Source: Nakaseomyces glabratus
Taxonomy: Eukaryota; Ascomycota; Saccharomycetes; Saccharomycetales; Saccharomycetaceae
Assembly: GCF_010111755.1 (NCBI RefSeq)
Contig: NC_088959.1
Coordinates: 1,054,001-1,118,000 of the forward strand
Direction: 5' to 3'
DNA: 64,000 nt
The position numbers and the translations under genes were made by a program. Numbering within the stretch: the first letter of the stretch is position 1; each line of letters opens with the position of its first letter. Shown piece by piece: positions 28,844 to 40,097 of this stretch. A model generated the notes under the pieces. That model saw only the letters and a list, made by a program, of their open reading frames with translations, made no database searches and was not told the DNA's origin.

Positions 28844-31800
28844 TCAGGCACTCACTAGAGTGTACCCTAGTAATTCTTTGAATCGAGTGTCTCTTATTGC
28901 CAGAATTAAAAGAACCAATTCTGTATATAGAACAATGTTATCCATTTTCATTATTTCCATGCTTTTCTCATCTATTATCCACAAGATAGTGTCAGTCTCA
29001 ACTTGAACTCTCAAGTTCTGATTAATGTTCTCATTATCGCGTTTGCTTAAGATTTTCCCATAACAGGTACCATTGGATAGTGTTTCATATACAGAACCTG
29101 CAGGTAGGTTGTATATAACCTTAAGTATACCTGCATCCACAAGGAAGAAGAAGTTGTTATTATGAAGAAATGTAGTATTAGCAGTAAAAACTTTCCTCGT
29201 GAAATAAGGGCACAATTGTTTCCAAAACTCAACTTCATCTGTTCTCTTCTCTGTATCCATTGAAACAATGTTAGGTCTATAAAGTTTTAGCGCAAATAAT
29301 AGGACTTTTAATAATGGATCAGGTATTTTAAGTTTGGTGTCAATCTCAGTGGAGATTTGTTGCTCATTACTAAATGCCTGTTGTGCCGCTGAAACAAGTT
29401 GGTAATTTCTAGGTGTATTATTAGATAAAGACATCAAATTTTGCATCAGCGAGCTCGTGGGTCCTTGATTTTTATTAGTTTGATCATACCTTCTCAATTG
29501 ATTTCCTATGGCAGCATTAATGTTTTTAGAACGTCTTTGCAGCTTATTTCTAGCCTTCTCTCTTAATTCTTTGTATTGATATAAAAATTCATTCTCACAC
29601 CATTCAAGAGCGCTGTTTAAGTCATTAAATAACTCAATATCTTGTAGTAAACCAACTTGATTGAAAACATGATAAATTCTATCACTTTCTCTAATCGTAG
29701 AAATAATCAACTTAATTCGCTTGGCTTCAGTGTACCTTTTGATTCTATTAAAGCCTTCTGCTGCCGAATAATCTATATTATCCGCATTGATGTTTTTGAA
29801 ATCCAATATCAAAAACTTAATTCTGTGTTTTGAAACATCATTATCACTGATCTCCAGCAACCTTTCTATTTTTTCTTCTATTGATATTATTGTGCCAAAA
29901 AATAAAATATTTTGCAGTTTCAAAACATAAATCTGCTCTCCAATTTGACTTAGAAATCTCGTTTGAGTGAAGTCTCTATATACTGTACTTTTAGCAACAG
30001 TTCCATCGAATTCACCATTGACAGTTTGCAATTTTGTACTATCGACCAAAAAGGAGAAACAGGCAATTAATATACCAACGACTATACCCAGAACAAAATC
30101 AAAGATACCCATAGTCAAGACAATTATTCCAATAGTGGCATACTCAAATGTAGTGACCTTGCCAAATGGGTCTATCATGGCTTCGACAAGCAATTCGTAA
30201 CCCAGTAAAAATATCAACGATCCAACAATACATATAGGAATAAATGAAATTATCACTGGGCCAATAACCATTACCATAATAGTCAACACAATCAACACAT
30301 AACCGGCAATCGCGGAATCTGCGCCAGCTCTGATAAACAGAACACTATTAGTATAGACAAGGTAGTTTTGCACAGAACCAAACAAACCACTAAAAAAGTT
30401 AGAGTAGCCGTGTGCAATCAGCTCTTTGTCCACATCATATTTATCCATCTGTAACGACATTGCCAATGCAGGGACATTAATTGGAACATGAAGGATACCA
30501 AAAAAAGTAAGAGCTAACATAGTTGGAATTTGTTTAACAACTAATGACCAATGTGCTTTACCAATATCAAAATACCTATAATGATCATACCACTTACTAG
30601 AAACCTCAGGAGCGGGAAAGATCCAACCAGTTTTTCTAAGTTGATGTAACGAAAGATTTGGTGCGATTGCAACAACAAAATGGAAAAGGATTAGGGTTAT
30701 GATATAAAAGCTAGGTAATACCAATGAATTCTTAAAGCACTTTTGAGTAACGATAAGAATTATTGTCAAAATTGTAGGCAACAACCATTTGAATAGCATC
30801 GAACTATCCAAAAATAATTTAGTTAAAAATGGAATGGAATACTCAAATTTAGCAATTCTAGTTGTGACTTCAAGACCAGTGATGATCAAGAAATAACCGA
30901 CGCCTCCAATACAACCGATTAAAATATGCCTTGGAAAGAATCCCACAATCTTACCTAATCTCAATTTCCCTAAGAGATAAAATGTCAACCCTGTGATCAC
31001 AGAGCTTATAACATAGCAAAAAATCGTTGTCGTTATAATTTCATCATCTCTTCCAGGAAGCGCTTGACTAATGGCCAGAGCCATTGTATGATAAAAGGGA
31101 GTGATTTCTATCATTTCACTTCCAATACCTGAAGGAAAACTGGACCAACCACTCGAGTAGATGAATTGTGAAATAATGGTAGAGATATAAAACATCGAGA
31201 TACCTGTAGGCCCCAACTGGGCGAATATAGGTTCGGTAATTGGGAATATAATCATACCATAAGATAAAGCATCCAAGATATTCAACAGAAGGCCTAAAAT
31301 TGCAGCTGGCATGTAATTAGTGACCCTTTTTAGTGTCATCCACGCTTTTGCTGTAGTACTAGTTGGCATTTGTCTAAAGCCTGCTGATGGCACGACAGTA
31401 ATAGATTGATAGGTCGATTCTTGTTCATAATTACTGGTGGCACTCAGAAAATTCTCCTCAGGCGAGACTGAACCATAGTTATCATTATTCGAGGATGAAG
31501 GTGTTAACAGGGCAACTGTCTGCTGTTCAAGTTCTGGATCAGTCGCTCGCTTCAAATTTATACTAACAGGAGTCTTATTGTCAGTAATTAGATCGTTATC
31601 TAAATCCCTTCTATTCCTTAAATCTAACTCTTCTTCCTGAGCTTCATCAAGTAAATTCAAATATTCTTTTAAACTAGAAGGTGACTCACCTATCGTTCCG
31701 TCATCAAACTCTTCAGCAATGGCAGCAGTTTGTCTATGCAATTTGTTTTGCTCATGGATCGCTCTTGACCCAAATTTATTACTAACCGGTAAAGTATTTC

Positions 31801-32056
31801 GCTCGCCTCCCTGAGGTAACGAAGAGCCTAAAATTCCGCTGACATATGATCTCCCTAGGAAAGTATTTGTATCATTATTTGGTATCCCAACATTTTTGGT
31901 ATTCGGCCTTGCGTTAACGTTCAAGCTGTTGCTTTCATTTAATCTATCAATGCTGCCATCACGATTTCCCTCAGGATATTGCAACCCCAGAGAAACCGAT
32001 ATAGACTCTGAGATTGATAAAATGCTATTTTTCCTTCTTTGTTGTGGACTCTTCAT
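28844..32056 (-). CDS. VSB1: Vacuolar SulP-type transporter with STAS and cyclic-nucleotide-binding-like domains
   Basis: 1070 residues (YGR125W 1036). A long hydrophilic N-terminus (1-235) precedes a SulP membrane core with about 12 segments (about 240-680; LNILDALSYGMIIFPITEPIF is its first helix). A STAS domain follows (about 710-830, ILFFGTIISIEEKIERLL ... FLILDFKNINADNIDYSAAEGF) and then a C-terminal domain resembling a cNMP-binding fold (about 920-1050, FFFLVDAGILKVIYNLPAGSVYE). The S. cerevisiae protein is named Vsb1 and is needed for vacuolar storage of basic amino acids. The cNMP-like part lacks an obvious phosphate-binding cassette (no clear FGE...R(T/S)A), so ligand binding is doubtful. 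Confidence 0.93.
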   Translation of the reverse strand: MKSPQQRRKNSILSISESISVSLGLQYPEGNRDGSIDRLNESNSLNVNARPNTKNVGIPNNDTNTFLGRSYVSGILGSSLPQGGERNTLPVSNKFGSRAIHEQNKLHRQTAAIAEEFDDGTIGESPSSLKEYLNLLDEAQEEELDLRNRRDLDNDLITDNKTPVSINLKRATDPELEQQTVALLTPSSSNNDNYGSVSPEENFLSATSNYEQESTYQSITVVPSAGFRQMPTSTTAKAWMTLKRVTNYMPAAILGLLLNILDALSYGMIIFPITEPIFAQLGPTGISMFYISTIISQFIYSSGWSSFPSGIGSEMIEITPFYHTMALAISQALPGRDDEIITTTIFCYVISSVITGLTFYLLGKLRLGKIVGFFPRHILIGCIGGVGYFLIITGLEVTTRIAKFEYSIPFLTKLFLDSSMLFKWLLPTILTIILIVTQKCFKNSLVLPSFYIITLILFHFVVAIAPNLSLHQLRKTGWIFPAPEVSSKWYDHYRYFDIGKAHWSLVVKQIPTMLALTFFGILHVPINVPALAMSLQMDKYDVDKELIAHGYSNFFSGLFGSVQNYLVYTNSVLFIRAGADSAIAGYVLIVLTIMVMVIGPVIISFIPICIVGSLIFLLGYELLVEAMIDPFGKVTTFEYATIGIIVLTMGIFDFVLGIVVGILIACFSFLVDSTKLQTVNGEFDGTVAKSTVYRDFTQTRFLSQIGEQIYVLKLQNILFFGTIISIEEKIERLLEISDNDVSKHRIKFLILDFKNINADNIDYSAAEGFNRIKRYTEAKRIKLIISTIRESDRIYHVFNQVGLLQDIELFNDLNSALEWCENEFLYQYKELREKARNKLQRRSKNINAAIGNQLRRYDQTNKNQGPTSSLMQNLMSLSNNTPRNYQLVSAAQQAFSNEQQISTEIDTKLKIPDPLLKVLLFALKLYRPNIVSMDTEKRTDEVEFWKQLCPYFTRKVFTANTTFLHNNNFFFLVDAGILKVIYNLPAGSVYETLSNGTCYGKILSKRDNENINQNLRVQVETDTILWIIDEKSMEIMKMDNIVLYTELVLLILAIRDTRFKELLGYTLVSA

Positions 32057-33055
32057 TGTTCCGCTTAATACCTCTTCGATTAATTATTGTATATGCTAAT
32101 GCAAAAGTATGAAATTATTCCAGTAGTTAAAAATGCAATATTGACATCAGACACAACGGTATTTTGATATCTTTGTTACTTATCTGCCGTCAAAACTCCA
32201 CACCCAATGTTCTTCAAATAGAAGGAGTGCAGTCTAGTAGAAATTAAATGAGTTTTTATATAATATTGTCGCTGCTTATTGTTTTATTATCGACAAACAC
32301 TAATCGCTCTCTGGCATAAGGAAGTATATGTTAAACTTGAATAGCCAGGATAGAATTGTCATAGTAATTGAACAAATCAAAAAGTCAAAAAAAAGATAAG
32401 TTACTGATAAGAATTGAAGCTTTGGACATCACTTCTTTTGACAATTCCAACTTCTTTTTTCTAGCGTTGCTTGGCTCCCTGCCCCCATTTATCTAAGGCG
32501 ATGCCTTGTCTCTATTAATTAGTCATCTGGAAAATTTCAGACAGCAAGCTAATCAGTGTGTTGCAAAGTCAATTTGAAAAAACAAACTGTGTCCTATCTT
32601 GAGATAAATAGTGATAAATTATGTGTTCTATGCATCATTTGTACGTATTATAATCTACTGCATATGCGATGTTCCATAGGCATACAGTTAACGGAAGTGC
32701 CAGTCACTTAAAAGCAGGAAGATGAAGATCTGCCAGTATGACAGCATCAACATCAGCCCTACTATATAATTACCAATTCCTGATCTCACCATATACAACT
32801 CATGTATAACAGTCATCAAGTTGAATATTTGTTGTCAGAACATTGTTTTGCACTATTTGAAGATAGTGTGCCATATGTGAAAAGGAAGAATAACAAAATT
32901 AATATCTCCTTTAGCTCGAGTTATTATGTATCCGATTAATCCTACAAATCTCTATTAAGTGAACTAAAAAAAGAACCACTTTAGGCCCAACTATTAAACT
33001 TTAGCTATATTTTCCAAGATACACCTTTTTAGTTTTTCTTTTTACAGAGTAATGC
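32057..33055. other. VSB1 promoter / ASN2 3' region
   Basis: 999 bp with no recognisable gene or RNA. VSB1 is likely expressed from the left half. Confidence 0.6.
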
Positions 33056-34780
33056 TTAAGCAGTAACGTGTTGTTCGTGGATCTTGGCGTATCTACCAGA
33101 AGGATCTTCAGCACAGCCCCAGTCGGCCTTTGGAATCCATCTCATGACAGTAGAAGCAGCAGTCTTTTGTGGGAAAAGAGCATCAAACTTCAATCTGTAC
33201 CAGTAAGCTTCCTTAGTAGTTGGGATATCTTCACCCCATTCAATCTTAGGGTTAGAGAACATAGTGTCAGAGATGACTCTTTCAGCAGTGTCCTTCAAAC
33301 CGTCGATCCAGGAGTAACCAACACCATCAGAGAATTGTTCCTTTTGTCTCCATAGAATTTCTTCTGGCAAGTATGGTTTTACGTCTGGCTCATCAGATGT
33401 GTCGAAAGCCTTTCTCAGGATGTACTTCTCGATACGGCCGGCTGATTGGTCGATCATCTTGTCCTTAGGGTCAATGTTCATACATAATTGCAAGAACTCC
33501 TTATCCAAGAATGGAACACGAGCTTCTAGACCCCAAGCCATGGTAGACTTGTTGGCTCTTAGACAGTCTGCCAAGTGTAGGTTCTTTACACGCTTAACAG
33601 ACTCAATATGGAATTCAGTAGCAGATGGAGCTTGAGCGAAATATAGATAACCACCGAAGATTTCATCAGAACCTTCACCAGACAAAACCATCTTCACACC
33701 TTGAGCTTTGATCTTTCTAGATAGCAAGAACATTGGAGTGGAAGCTCTGATGGTGGTGACATCGTAAGTTTCCAAGTGGTAGATGACATCATCCAAGGCA
33801 TCTAGACCTTCTTGTAGAGTGAATGTGTGTTCGTGGTGAATAGAGCCAATGAATTTAGCAACCTTTCTGGCAGCTTGTAGATCTGGCGCATTTGGAAGAC
33901 CAATTGCGAAAGAATGCAGACGAGACCAACCAGCAGTATGTAGGTGACCTTGGTTATCAATACCGGCCAGTTGCTTGGAAGCGGAGGCGTCGTTGTCAGC
34001 AGCGTCGTTTTCCTCGTTAGCTTTTTCGGTTTCACGAGCAGCGATAGATGCAATTAGGGAAGAGTCCAAACCACCGGACAAAAGAACACCGTATGGGACT
34101 TCAGCCATCAGTCTCTTTCTGACAGCCTTTTCTAGAGATTCTCTGATATCCTTGAAGTTAACTGGAGTAGTTGGAATACGGGACTCATCGATCCAGTCTG
34201 GAGTGAAGTATCTGGTGATTTGATCGGTCTTAGAGTCATAGACGTGACCTGGTGGGAAGGCAGTGATCTCGTCACAGTCATCTGTCAGACACTTCAATTC
34301 AGAAGCGAAGAAAACAGTCTTTGGAGAAGAAGAACAACGACCCATGTACAAGGTAGTGATACCGACTGGATCTCTTGCAGCTACAATTCTGTCTTGCTTA
34401 GCATCGTACAGACACCAAGCGAACATACCGTCCAAGTATTTTGGAGCATCGATGTCGTGTTCCAAGTAAGCTGGGATGATAGGTTCACAGTCACTTAGAG
34501 TCTTGAACTTGTAATCTGGGAATTGTTCTCTTAGCTGAATGTGGTTGTAAATTTCACCGTTGACACACAAGGTGTAGTCACCATCTTCACTGGTGATTGG
34601 TTGAGCACCGGAATCCAAACCAACAATGGCCAATCTTTCATGGACCATGATAGTGGAGTTCTTGACAACGTTACCCGACCAATCTGGACCACGGTGTCTA
34701 ATTCTCTTAGATAGTTGAAGAGCCTTTGGCTTGAAAGCATGCACATCTTGGTGCTTGTAAGCTGCAAAAATACCACACAT
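33056..34780 (-). CDS. ASN2: Asparagine synthetase (glutamine-hydrolysing)
   Basis: 574 residues (S. cerevisiae 572). [10 protein letters not shown] gives the class II glutaminase with Cys2 as nucleophile, exposed after Met removal; RHRGPD (28-33) and NGEIYNH complete that site. The synthetase domain has the ATP pyrophosphatase loop SGGLDSS (235-241). It makes Asn from Asp, Gln and ATP in the cytosol. Collinear with YGR124W. A post-WGD species keeps ASN1 and/or ASN2, so ASN1 may be the paralogue elsewhere. Codon choice looks biased as in a highly expressed gene. A Gcn4-type site lies about 270 bp upstream. Confidence 0.97.
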   Translation of the reverse strand: MCGIFAAYKHQDVHAFKPKALQLSKRIRHRGPDWSGNVVKNSTIMVHERLAIVGLDSGAQPITSEDGDYTLCVNGEIYNHIQLREQFPDYKFKTLSDCEPIIPAYLEHDIDAPKYLDGMFAWCLYDAKQDRIVAARDPVGITTLYMGRCSSSPKTVFFASELKCLTDDCDEITAFPPGHVYDSKTDQITRYFTPDWIDESRIPTTPVNFKDIRESLEKAVRKRLMAEVPYGVLLSGGLDSSLIASIAARETEKANEENDAADNDASASKQLAGIDNQGHLHTAGWSRLHSFAIGLPNAPDLQAARKVAKFIGSIHHEHTFTLQEGLDALDDVIYHLETYDVTTIRASTPMFLLSRKIKAQGVKMVLSGEGSDEIFGGYLYFAQAPSATEFHIESVKRVKNLHLADCLRANKSTMAWGLEARVPFLDKEFLQLCMNIDPKDKMIDQSAGRIEKYILRKAFDTSDEPDVKPYLPEEILWRQKEQFSDGVGYSWIDGLKDTAERVISDTMFSNPKIEWGEDIPTTKEAYWYRLKFDALFPQKTAASTVMRWIPKADWGCAEDPSGRYAKIHEQHVTA

Positions 34781-35049
34781 ATTAGTATGCTATTGTAGTA
34801 CAAGTATTTTTTTGTAATGTGATTAGTTTTACTAAATCTAAAAAAAAGTATTTCTTAAGCAAAATGGCAATATTTTAAAATGAGAGTATACACAAGGAAA
34901 TGTTCTTGATAATCAACCGATCATCACCCAGTATTATATACTTTCCATTCGATTGCTTGATTTGCTTCGAGACTTTCTCATGGCACTAACAAATTTTTTT
35001 TTTCACCTTTAATCAGTCACTTGAACGGACACCGAGGCTCTCTTCATGT

Positions 35050-35057
35050 AGAGTCAC
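35050..35057. promoter_or_regulatory. Gcn4-type site upstream of ASN2
   Basis: AGAGTCAC (minus strand GTGACTCT) contains the TGACTC half site. It is 270 bp before the ASN2 ATG; general amino-acid control of ASN genes by Gcn4 is known in S. cerevisiae. Confidence 0.6.
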
Positions 35058-35390
35058 TTTCCTGCGCAGCTTTGATTGCTAAATGGGCAATGAATTTTTT
35101 CTAAAAAACTGAAAAAAAAAATCCAAAAATCGATGAGTAATTTGCGGATTTTGAAGAGTTTTTATGAAATATTGTCAACAGTGAGACACGAATACGTAGA
35201 AACACACCCAGACGGACGCTGCTCTGCTCTTCGATTAGCAGAATTTCTTTTCGAGATGGGACAGTTACTTGTAGAAAGCTGGTGGCAAATTGAAAAAGAA
35301 AACAAAGAATAGTAGTAAAGATCGGAATTACATAGCCTGAAAAAAACAGGAGCAGTATAGATTTGCTAGCTGTTTTATCCGATCTTATCC

Positions 35391-35587
35391 CACATCTAAC
35401 ACCAGATGTGTTCTATGCTAGCGAAATGTGCTTGTGCTTATTACATGCCGTGCTACTCTTCGGTACTTGTAATATTTGCGGGATGCAATACCATATAGGG
35501 TTCCTCTGAAGGATTGAGGTACAGCTTCTTGGTACCTGTCTTAGTTTACCCTTCCTTTTTATCTTGGGAAACACCATGTTTCCCAAG
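35391..35587. repeat. Inverted-repeat-rich segment
   Basis: A perfect 11-bp stem with a 3-base loop spans 35563-35587 (CTTGGGAAACA / TGTTTCCCAAG). A 7-bp stem with 6-base loop spans 35391-35410 (CACATCT / AGATGTG). Nothing around them reads as a known RNA. Confidence 0.7.
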
Positions 35588-36444
35588 TATTTCATTACTT
35601 TATACCTTGAGTAAAATTTCACTTTGGGTATGTAGCACTAAATAGCTTTGGCTACTTGAATAATCTTATTAGAACTAAATTACAAATTAGTGCCTTGCGG
35701 GACATATAAAATTTGACACTATCAAATAAATTTGACAGTACCCATTGTAGTTGAGATTGTCGATTTCTTGGAACTATCATGCAATCACAAATGAAGAAAA
35801 TGGGATGTTACTTATTACTCTACTCTACCTTCCATCGCTAAGATGCGACATAACTGAGCTTCGACACCGCATTATGCCAATGTACAATTTTTGCCTCCTC
35901 ATAGCAATTGTAATAACCGCTTTGACAAAAGACTACTTATTTACATAACAGACCAGGATATATATTAAGTCGTTGATAAACATCGACATACTAAAATCAA
36001 GATGTAGAGACCTTCTCAAGCATTGTTATTTTTCTATTCCATTTCAATTTCTAGCATCATTTCGTAGATTAACTGAAATAGAAAAAAAAAAGAATCAGAA
36101 TTTTCTAGTAGCGTCCAGAAAACTAGCTCCTCGAAAGAAACTAGGGATGTAACAAGAAATAAGGTCTGCGTTGGTACCGCTTTCTCCATTAAAACCTCAC
36201 GATAGGATCGCAAGAAGAATTGTTCGAATAGGATTCACGCAAATAATTTCATCGTCTTCTTAATAAACTTGGAAGGTCATTGGTTATATTAAGAAAGAAG
36301 GTAAAAAAAACACTTTGTAAAAAAAAGTAAAAGTGAATTCAGGACAAAAGTTAAAAAACATTGAACCAAATCATTCTTCCTTTTATATCCTGCTTGGAAG
36401 TTCTCACTTCGACGGCCTTGCACTGTGAAGTAAAAAAAAGTTCC

Positions 36445-36508
36445 AAAAAATTTTTCAAAAATTGCGATGAGCTTTCGTATGAAAAAATTTATATTGCGAT
36501 GAGATGAG
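36445..36508 (+). promoter_or_regulatory. RRPE and triple PAC cluster before NOC4
   Basis: RRPE AAAAAATTTTT at 36445-36455, PAC GCGATGAG at 36464-36471, a second A5T3 tract at 36482-36490, PAC GCGATGAG at 36496-36503, and an overlapping GATGAG at 36503-36508. The order RRPE then PAC, 150-210 bp before the ATG, is the classical ribosome-biogenesis arrangement. Confidence 0.85.
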
Positions 36509-36654
36509 TTACAGTTTGAGAATTTTAATGATATATTATCAATTAGGTCTTTAAATCTTGATATCAGACCACATATTATTAACAATATTTAATTGTGATT
36601 GGAGGTAGGGACTAAAAGATTAGAGTCAAATTTATCATAGACAAAGGGATACAA

Positions 36655-38322
36655 ATGCTGACAATAGAGGAAACCAAGAAAATCACAAAGAAGATCACCG
36701 CTAGTGATGATAGGAAGGACTATAATTCTATAGTGAAACTAGTCCAGTCTTTAAAGTTTGAAGAATCTGTTGATCTAGAAGATGAAAAAACAGAAGCAAG
36801 TTTGAGATTTTTAGTTGTGGCATTGTTTCAAATATTCAAGAAACTGTTTAGCAAGAATGAGCTCTCGTTGCATGTTAAAAAACCTGAGATACTTGAATTC
36901 AATAAGTGGTGTAGGAAAATATATGAATCATTCAAAAACAATTTACTAAAAATTATATCAAAAGTTGAATTTGAGTGCTCATTAACTTTGGATTGTTTAG
37001 ATGTCTACATGCAGCTGCTTGAACAAGAGTCAATACACTTTGCATCATCCAAAGATGCCACATATTTCCCAAACAAATCATTCAGAAAACTAATTAAAGC
37101 CCTATTTGACTCAAATCTAAAAGAGTTTGAGTTAGACCCCAAGACTGGAGAATCACAAAGCCCCTTAATCACAGAATTCACCGAGAAATATTTTAAAGAG
37201 TTTGTTGACGTTCAATTCTACTTTTTATCTGAATTTCTTGACTTACAAGAGAGCAAGGAGCTACATGCAAGCTCACACATCGCAGCCAAATGGCTAGCTA
37301 TTGTCAACCATGATAGATACTTAACTAATGGTGATGTTGAACTAGAGATATTTGTATCCAATCCTCCTCAAGCAATTGAGTCTGAGTCTAAATTCAAATC
37401 TAACCTTGAAAAAAATTGGTTACTATTACTGAATAGCGAACTTTCCATTAGCCAATATAAAACCATTCTTCTAATACTTCATAGAAGAGTGGTGCCTTAT
37501 TTACAAAATCCGACGAAATTGATGGATTTCTTAACCGATTCATATAATCTCCAAAGCTCCAAAACAATTAATGCTGATGCTGTTCCAATACTGGCCTTAA
37601 ATGGTTTATTTGAGTTGATCAAGTCTTCAGGTTTAGAATACCCTAATTTTTATGGAAAACTTTATCAGCTGCTCACTCCAGACCTGATGCATGTGAAGTA
37701 TAGATCAAGGTTTTTCAGACTAATGGATATTTTCTTATCATCTACACATTTATCAGCTCATTTGGTTGCCTCCTTCATAAAAAAATTAGCAAGGCTCTCT
37801 ATATCCGCCCCACCTGGAGCAATCGTCACAGTATTGCCATTTATCTACAATCTACTAAAAAGACACCCAAGTTGTATGATAATGATACATGACCCAGCAT
37901 TTGTTTCCAACCCCTTCCATACACCGGATCAGCGTAAAGCCTTAGCTGAACTTCAAACAAACTTTAAAGATCCATTTGATGCTGCTGCAGTAGATCCAGA
38001 GCAAACGCATGCAATGGAATCTTCATTATGGGAGTTAAAAACCCTAATGGACCACTACCATCCAAATGTAGCAACTCTGGCAAAAATCTTCTCGCAACAA
38101 TTTAAGAAGATGCATTATAATATGGAGGATTTCCTTGACTGGAGTTATGATACGTTACTGGAGGCTGAAGCTTCAAGAAGATTAAAAGTTTTACCAACTT
38201 TAGAATTTGAAGAATTTCCCTCACTACTTCAAAATCCTGGAACAAATAATACGGATGAAGACAACTTAGAGAACGATGCTTTTCTACCCGGTAGTGGGTA
38301 TTTAAGCGGTATTGCATGGTAG
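36655..38322 (+). CDS. NOC4: Nucleolar complex protein Noc4 (40S assembly)
   Basis: 555 residues (YPR144C 552). The C-terminal half carries the CBF/Mak21 domain (about 320-480): LNGLFELIKSSGLEYPNFYGKLY, RFFRLMDIFLSSTHL, SFIKKLARLSISAPPGA. The ending EEFPSLLQN and LSGIAW fit the family. Noc4 pairs with Nop14 in the small-subunit processome and is essential. It lies between YGR124W and YGR122W orthologues, so the window interleaves YGR and YPR genes. Confidence 0.96.
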   Translation: MLTIEETKKITKKITASDDRKDYNSIVKLVQSLKFEESVDLEDEKTEASLRFLVVALFQIFKKLFSKNELSLHVKKPEILEFNKWCRKIYESFKNNLLKIISKVEFECSLTLDCLDVYMQLLEQESIHFASSKDATYFPNKSFRKLIKALFDSNLKEFELDPKTGESQSPLITEFTEKYFKEFVDVQFYFLSEFLDLQESKELHASSHIAAKWLAIVNHDRYLTNGDVELEIFVSNPPQAIESESKFKSNLEKNWLLLLNSELSISQYKTILLILHRRVVPYLQNPTKLMDFLTDSYNLQSSKTINADAVPILALNGLFELIKSSGLEYPNFYGKLYQLLTPDLMHVKYRSRFFRLMDIFLSSTHLSAHLVASFIKKLARLSISAPPGAIVTVLPFIYNLLKRHPSCMIMIHDPAFVSNPFHTPDQRKALAELQTNFKDPFDAAAVDPEQTHAMESSLWELKTLMDHYHPNVATLAKIFSQQFKKMHYNMEDFLDWSYDTLLEAEASRRLKVLPTLEFEEFPSLLQNPGTNNTDEDNLENDAFLPGSGYLSGIAW

Positions 38323-38885
38323 TCTATAGCACATAGAATAATATATACATTTTTAAAACATCTATTAATACTGGCATATTCACAAACTTAATGACAAAAA
38401 TATCTATATATTTTACAAGCACATGTTGCGAGAGGCAAAAAGACAAAAAAGTAATGGTCTCTAGCGGGATCGAACCGCTGATCCCCGCGTTATTAGCACG
38501 GTGCCTTAACCAACTGGGCCAAGAGACCATTTTATTGTTGTATACCATCTGGAAAGTTAGAAGTACATGTATTAAGATTATATATTTTGGCAGAAAATGT
38601 TTGCGATCATCACCGCATGGAAGATTGCGGATTTTGCAACATAAAATACAACGAAATATGAATAATTAACATGATACCAAAGTTAGGAACAGGATGTTGT
38701 TGCAACATAATTGTCATTATATGCATATTATTCGAGAAATTGAGATATAATCACATCATGATTTCCAATATTTTATAACCTATTATTTAAAAGTTAACGA
38801 GTAGTCAATTAACCGCTTCAAAACACCTTGAATGTAGAAATAATGTTATGATGGCAAAAGATTTATTATGCTTCATGCAATTGCG
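38323..38885. other. NOC4/YGR122W convergent spacer with a tRNA
   Basis: 563 bp, AT-rich, containing the tRNA-Ile and otherwise no gene. Confidence 0.75.
38455..38528 (-). tRNA. tRNA-Ile (anticodon AAT)
   Basis: 74 nt, no intron. Minus strand starts GGTCTCTTGGCCCAGTTGG and ends in the paired GAGACC plus discriminator A. The anticodon loop reads CTAATAA. A box (GGCCCAGTTGG) and B box (GGTTCGATCCC) are intact. A run of T follows on the transcribed strand (A6 at 38445-38450 on plus), a Pol III stop. Very close to S. cerevisiae tI(AAU) as I recall it. Confidence 0.97.
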
Positions 38886-40097
38886 CTAAAAATATTCATC
38901 ATGTCCAATAGATAGAGCTGTGTCCTCAATAAGTTCATTTTGATCAGATATTTTCCACGATATACTTTTCAAATTCATAATAATGGCCTTCGGTAAATCT
39001 CTGATCAACATATCTTCATCCTCAATTGGCTCTTGAAATGAGTATAATTGATTAGTTTTCTCATACCTGTAACTCAGAAGCAGGAAAAGGGGCAAAATTA
39101 GGTCGTTAAGAACATTCAATAGAAGTGGTCTTAAAGGGTCATTGGAATTATCCTTGTTGAACGTTACTTTTAATGATTTTAAGGTGGAATTAAAATCCAC
39201 AGTTTTTTCCTTTTTGAACACATTTTTCAATTTACCCAAGCTAGCAGCTTTCAGGTTTTTCTTATGCCCATCAAACACCATAATAGAATCCAAAGAGCTT
39301 TGTAGATCTGTTGTTTTCATAATACTTCTCGTTAAATATTTTCTTGATAACTTCAAAAAGCCCATCGCGTGTCCTACATTATTTGCTTCATATTGCTCCA
39401 ATGACACCAATAAGTATATTAAAACTTTTATAAAATCGACATTGTAAGAGTTAATAATAGTAATGGGCAATGTATTGGATGAGTGTTTGCCAAGAATGGC
39501 AACCATTGTTTCTAATGCACTGATACACATTCTTGAGTACAGAGTTATGTTATTTGAACTCAAAATATTCTGCGTTAAGTCATTAGAGTGATCCAAGTCG
39601 AGGATGGAATCTTTGTACAAATTGGATCGCAGTTTTGTTATAGCTACTAAAACTACACTAAGCTGTTGTAGTACGCCCATTTCGTTAGTATATCTTAGTA
39701 GATATTGATACAGTTCTTCATCTCCATGTAGCCAATCAGTTGACTTGAGGAATAGTAGTATTCCAATTGCGCGTTTCAAGTAGTCACTGGCAGTTGTCCA
39801 TAGGTCCGTCCTTCCAGCTGTATATGCCACAGTCATAGATTCTAGAACCATTTTCTCATATGCAATAGCGATATTTAACGTAGTGATTGTTAATTCATGG
39901 TCGATGCCTTTTGTTGCTTTAAATCTCAGTAGTAACTGAATATAACTGAATAGTTTTGCCAGCACATTATCAGGGGCGCTGGCACTCGTTATCAATTCTA
40001 TAACATCTTGTCTAGCAACATTAAGTTCAATGTTGGGTGTGCTGAAACCTGTGTTGTAACAAATATACTGGTTTGATGTAGCTGTAGTTTTACTCAT
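38886..40097 (-). CDS. YGR122W: BRO1-domain-like protein required for Rim101 processing (YGR122W)
   Basis: 403 residues against 402 in S. cerevisiae. Largely helical, with no membrane segments; AIAYEKMVLESMTVAYTAGRTDLWTTASDYLKRAIGILLFL and the C-terminal half (KAASLGKLKNVFKKEKTVDFNS) resemble a Bro1-type helical fold. The S. cerevisiae protein is needed for proteolytic activation of Rim101 in the alkaline-pH pathway. Convergent with NOC4 and divergent from MEP1. Confidence 0.88.
   Translation of the reverse strand: MSKTTATSNQYICYNTGFSTPNIELNVARQDVIELITSASAPDNVLAKLFSYIQLLLRFKATKGIDHELTITTLNIAIAYEKMVLESMTVAYTAGRTDLWTTASDYLKRAIGILLFLKSTDWLHGDEELYQYLLRYTNEMGVLQQLSVVLVAITKLRSNLYKDSILDLDHSNDLTQNILSSNNITLYSRMCISALETMVAILGKHSSNTLPITIINSYNVDFIKVLIYLLVSLEQYEANNVGHAMGFLKLSRKYLTRSIMKTTDLQSSLDSIMVFDGHKKNLKAASLGKLKNVFKKEKTVDFNSTLKSLKVTFNKDNSNDPLRPLLLNVLNDLILPLFLLLSYRYEKTNQLYSFQEPIEDEDMLIRDLPKAIIMNLKSISWKISDQNELIEDTALSIGHDEYF

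Larger units (their letters stand above)
34781..36654. other. Divergent ASN2-NOC4 intergenic region
   Basis: 1.87 kb without a convincing gene. Left part is the ASN2 promoter (Gcn4-type site). Centre (35390-35590) has inverted repeats listed separately. Right end carries PAC and RRPE motifs for NOC4. PPT1, which lies here in the ancestral order, is absent. Confidence 0.7.
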
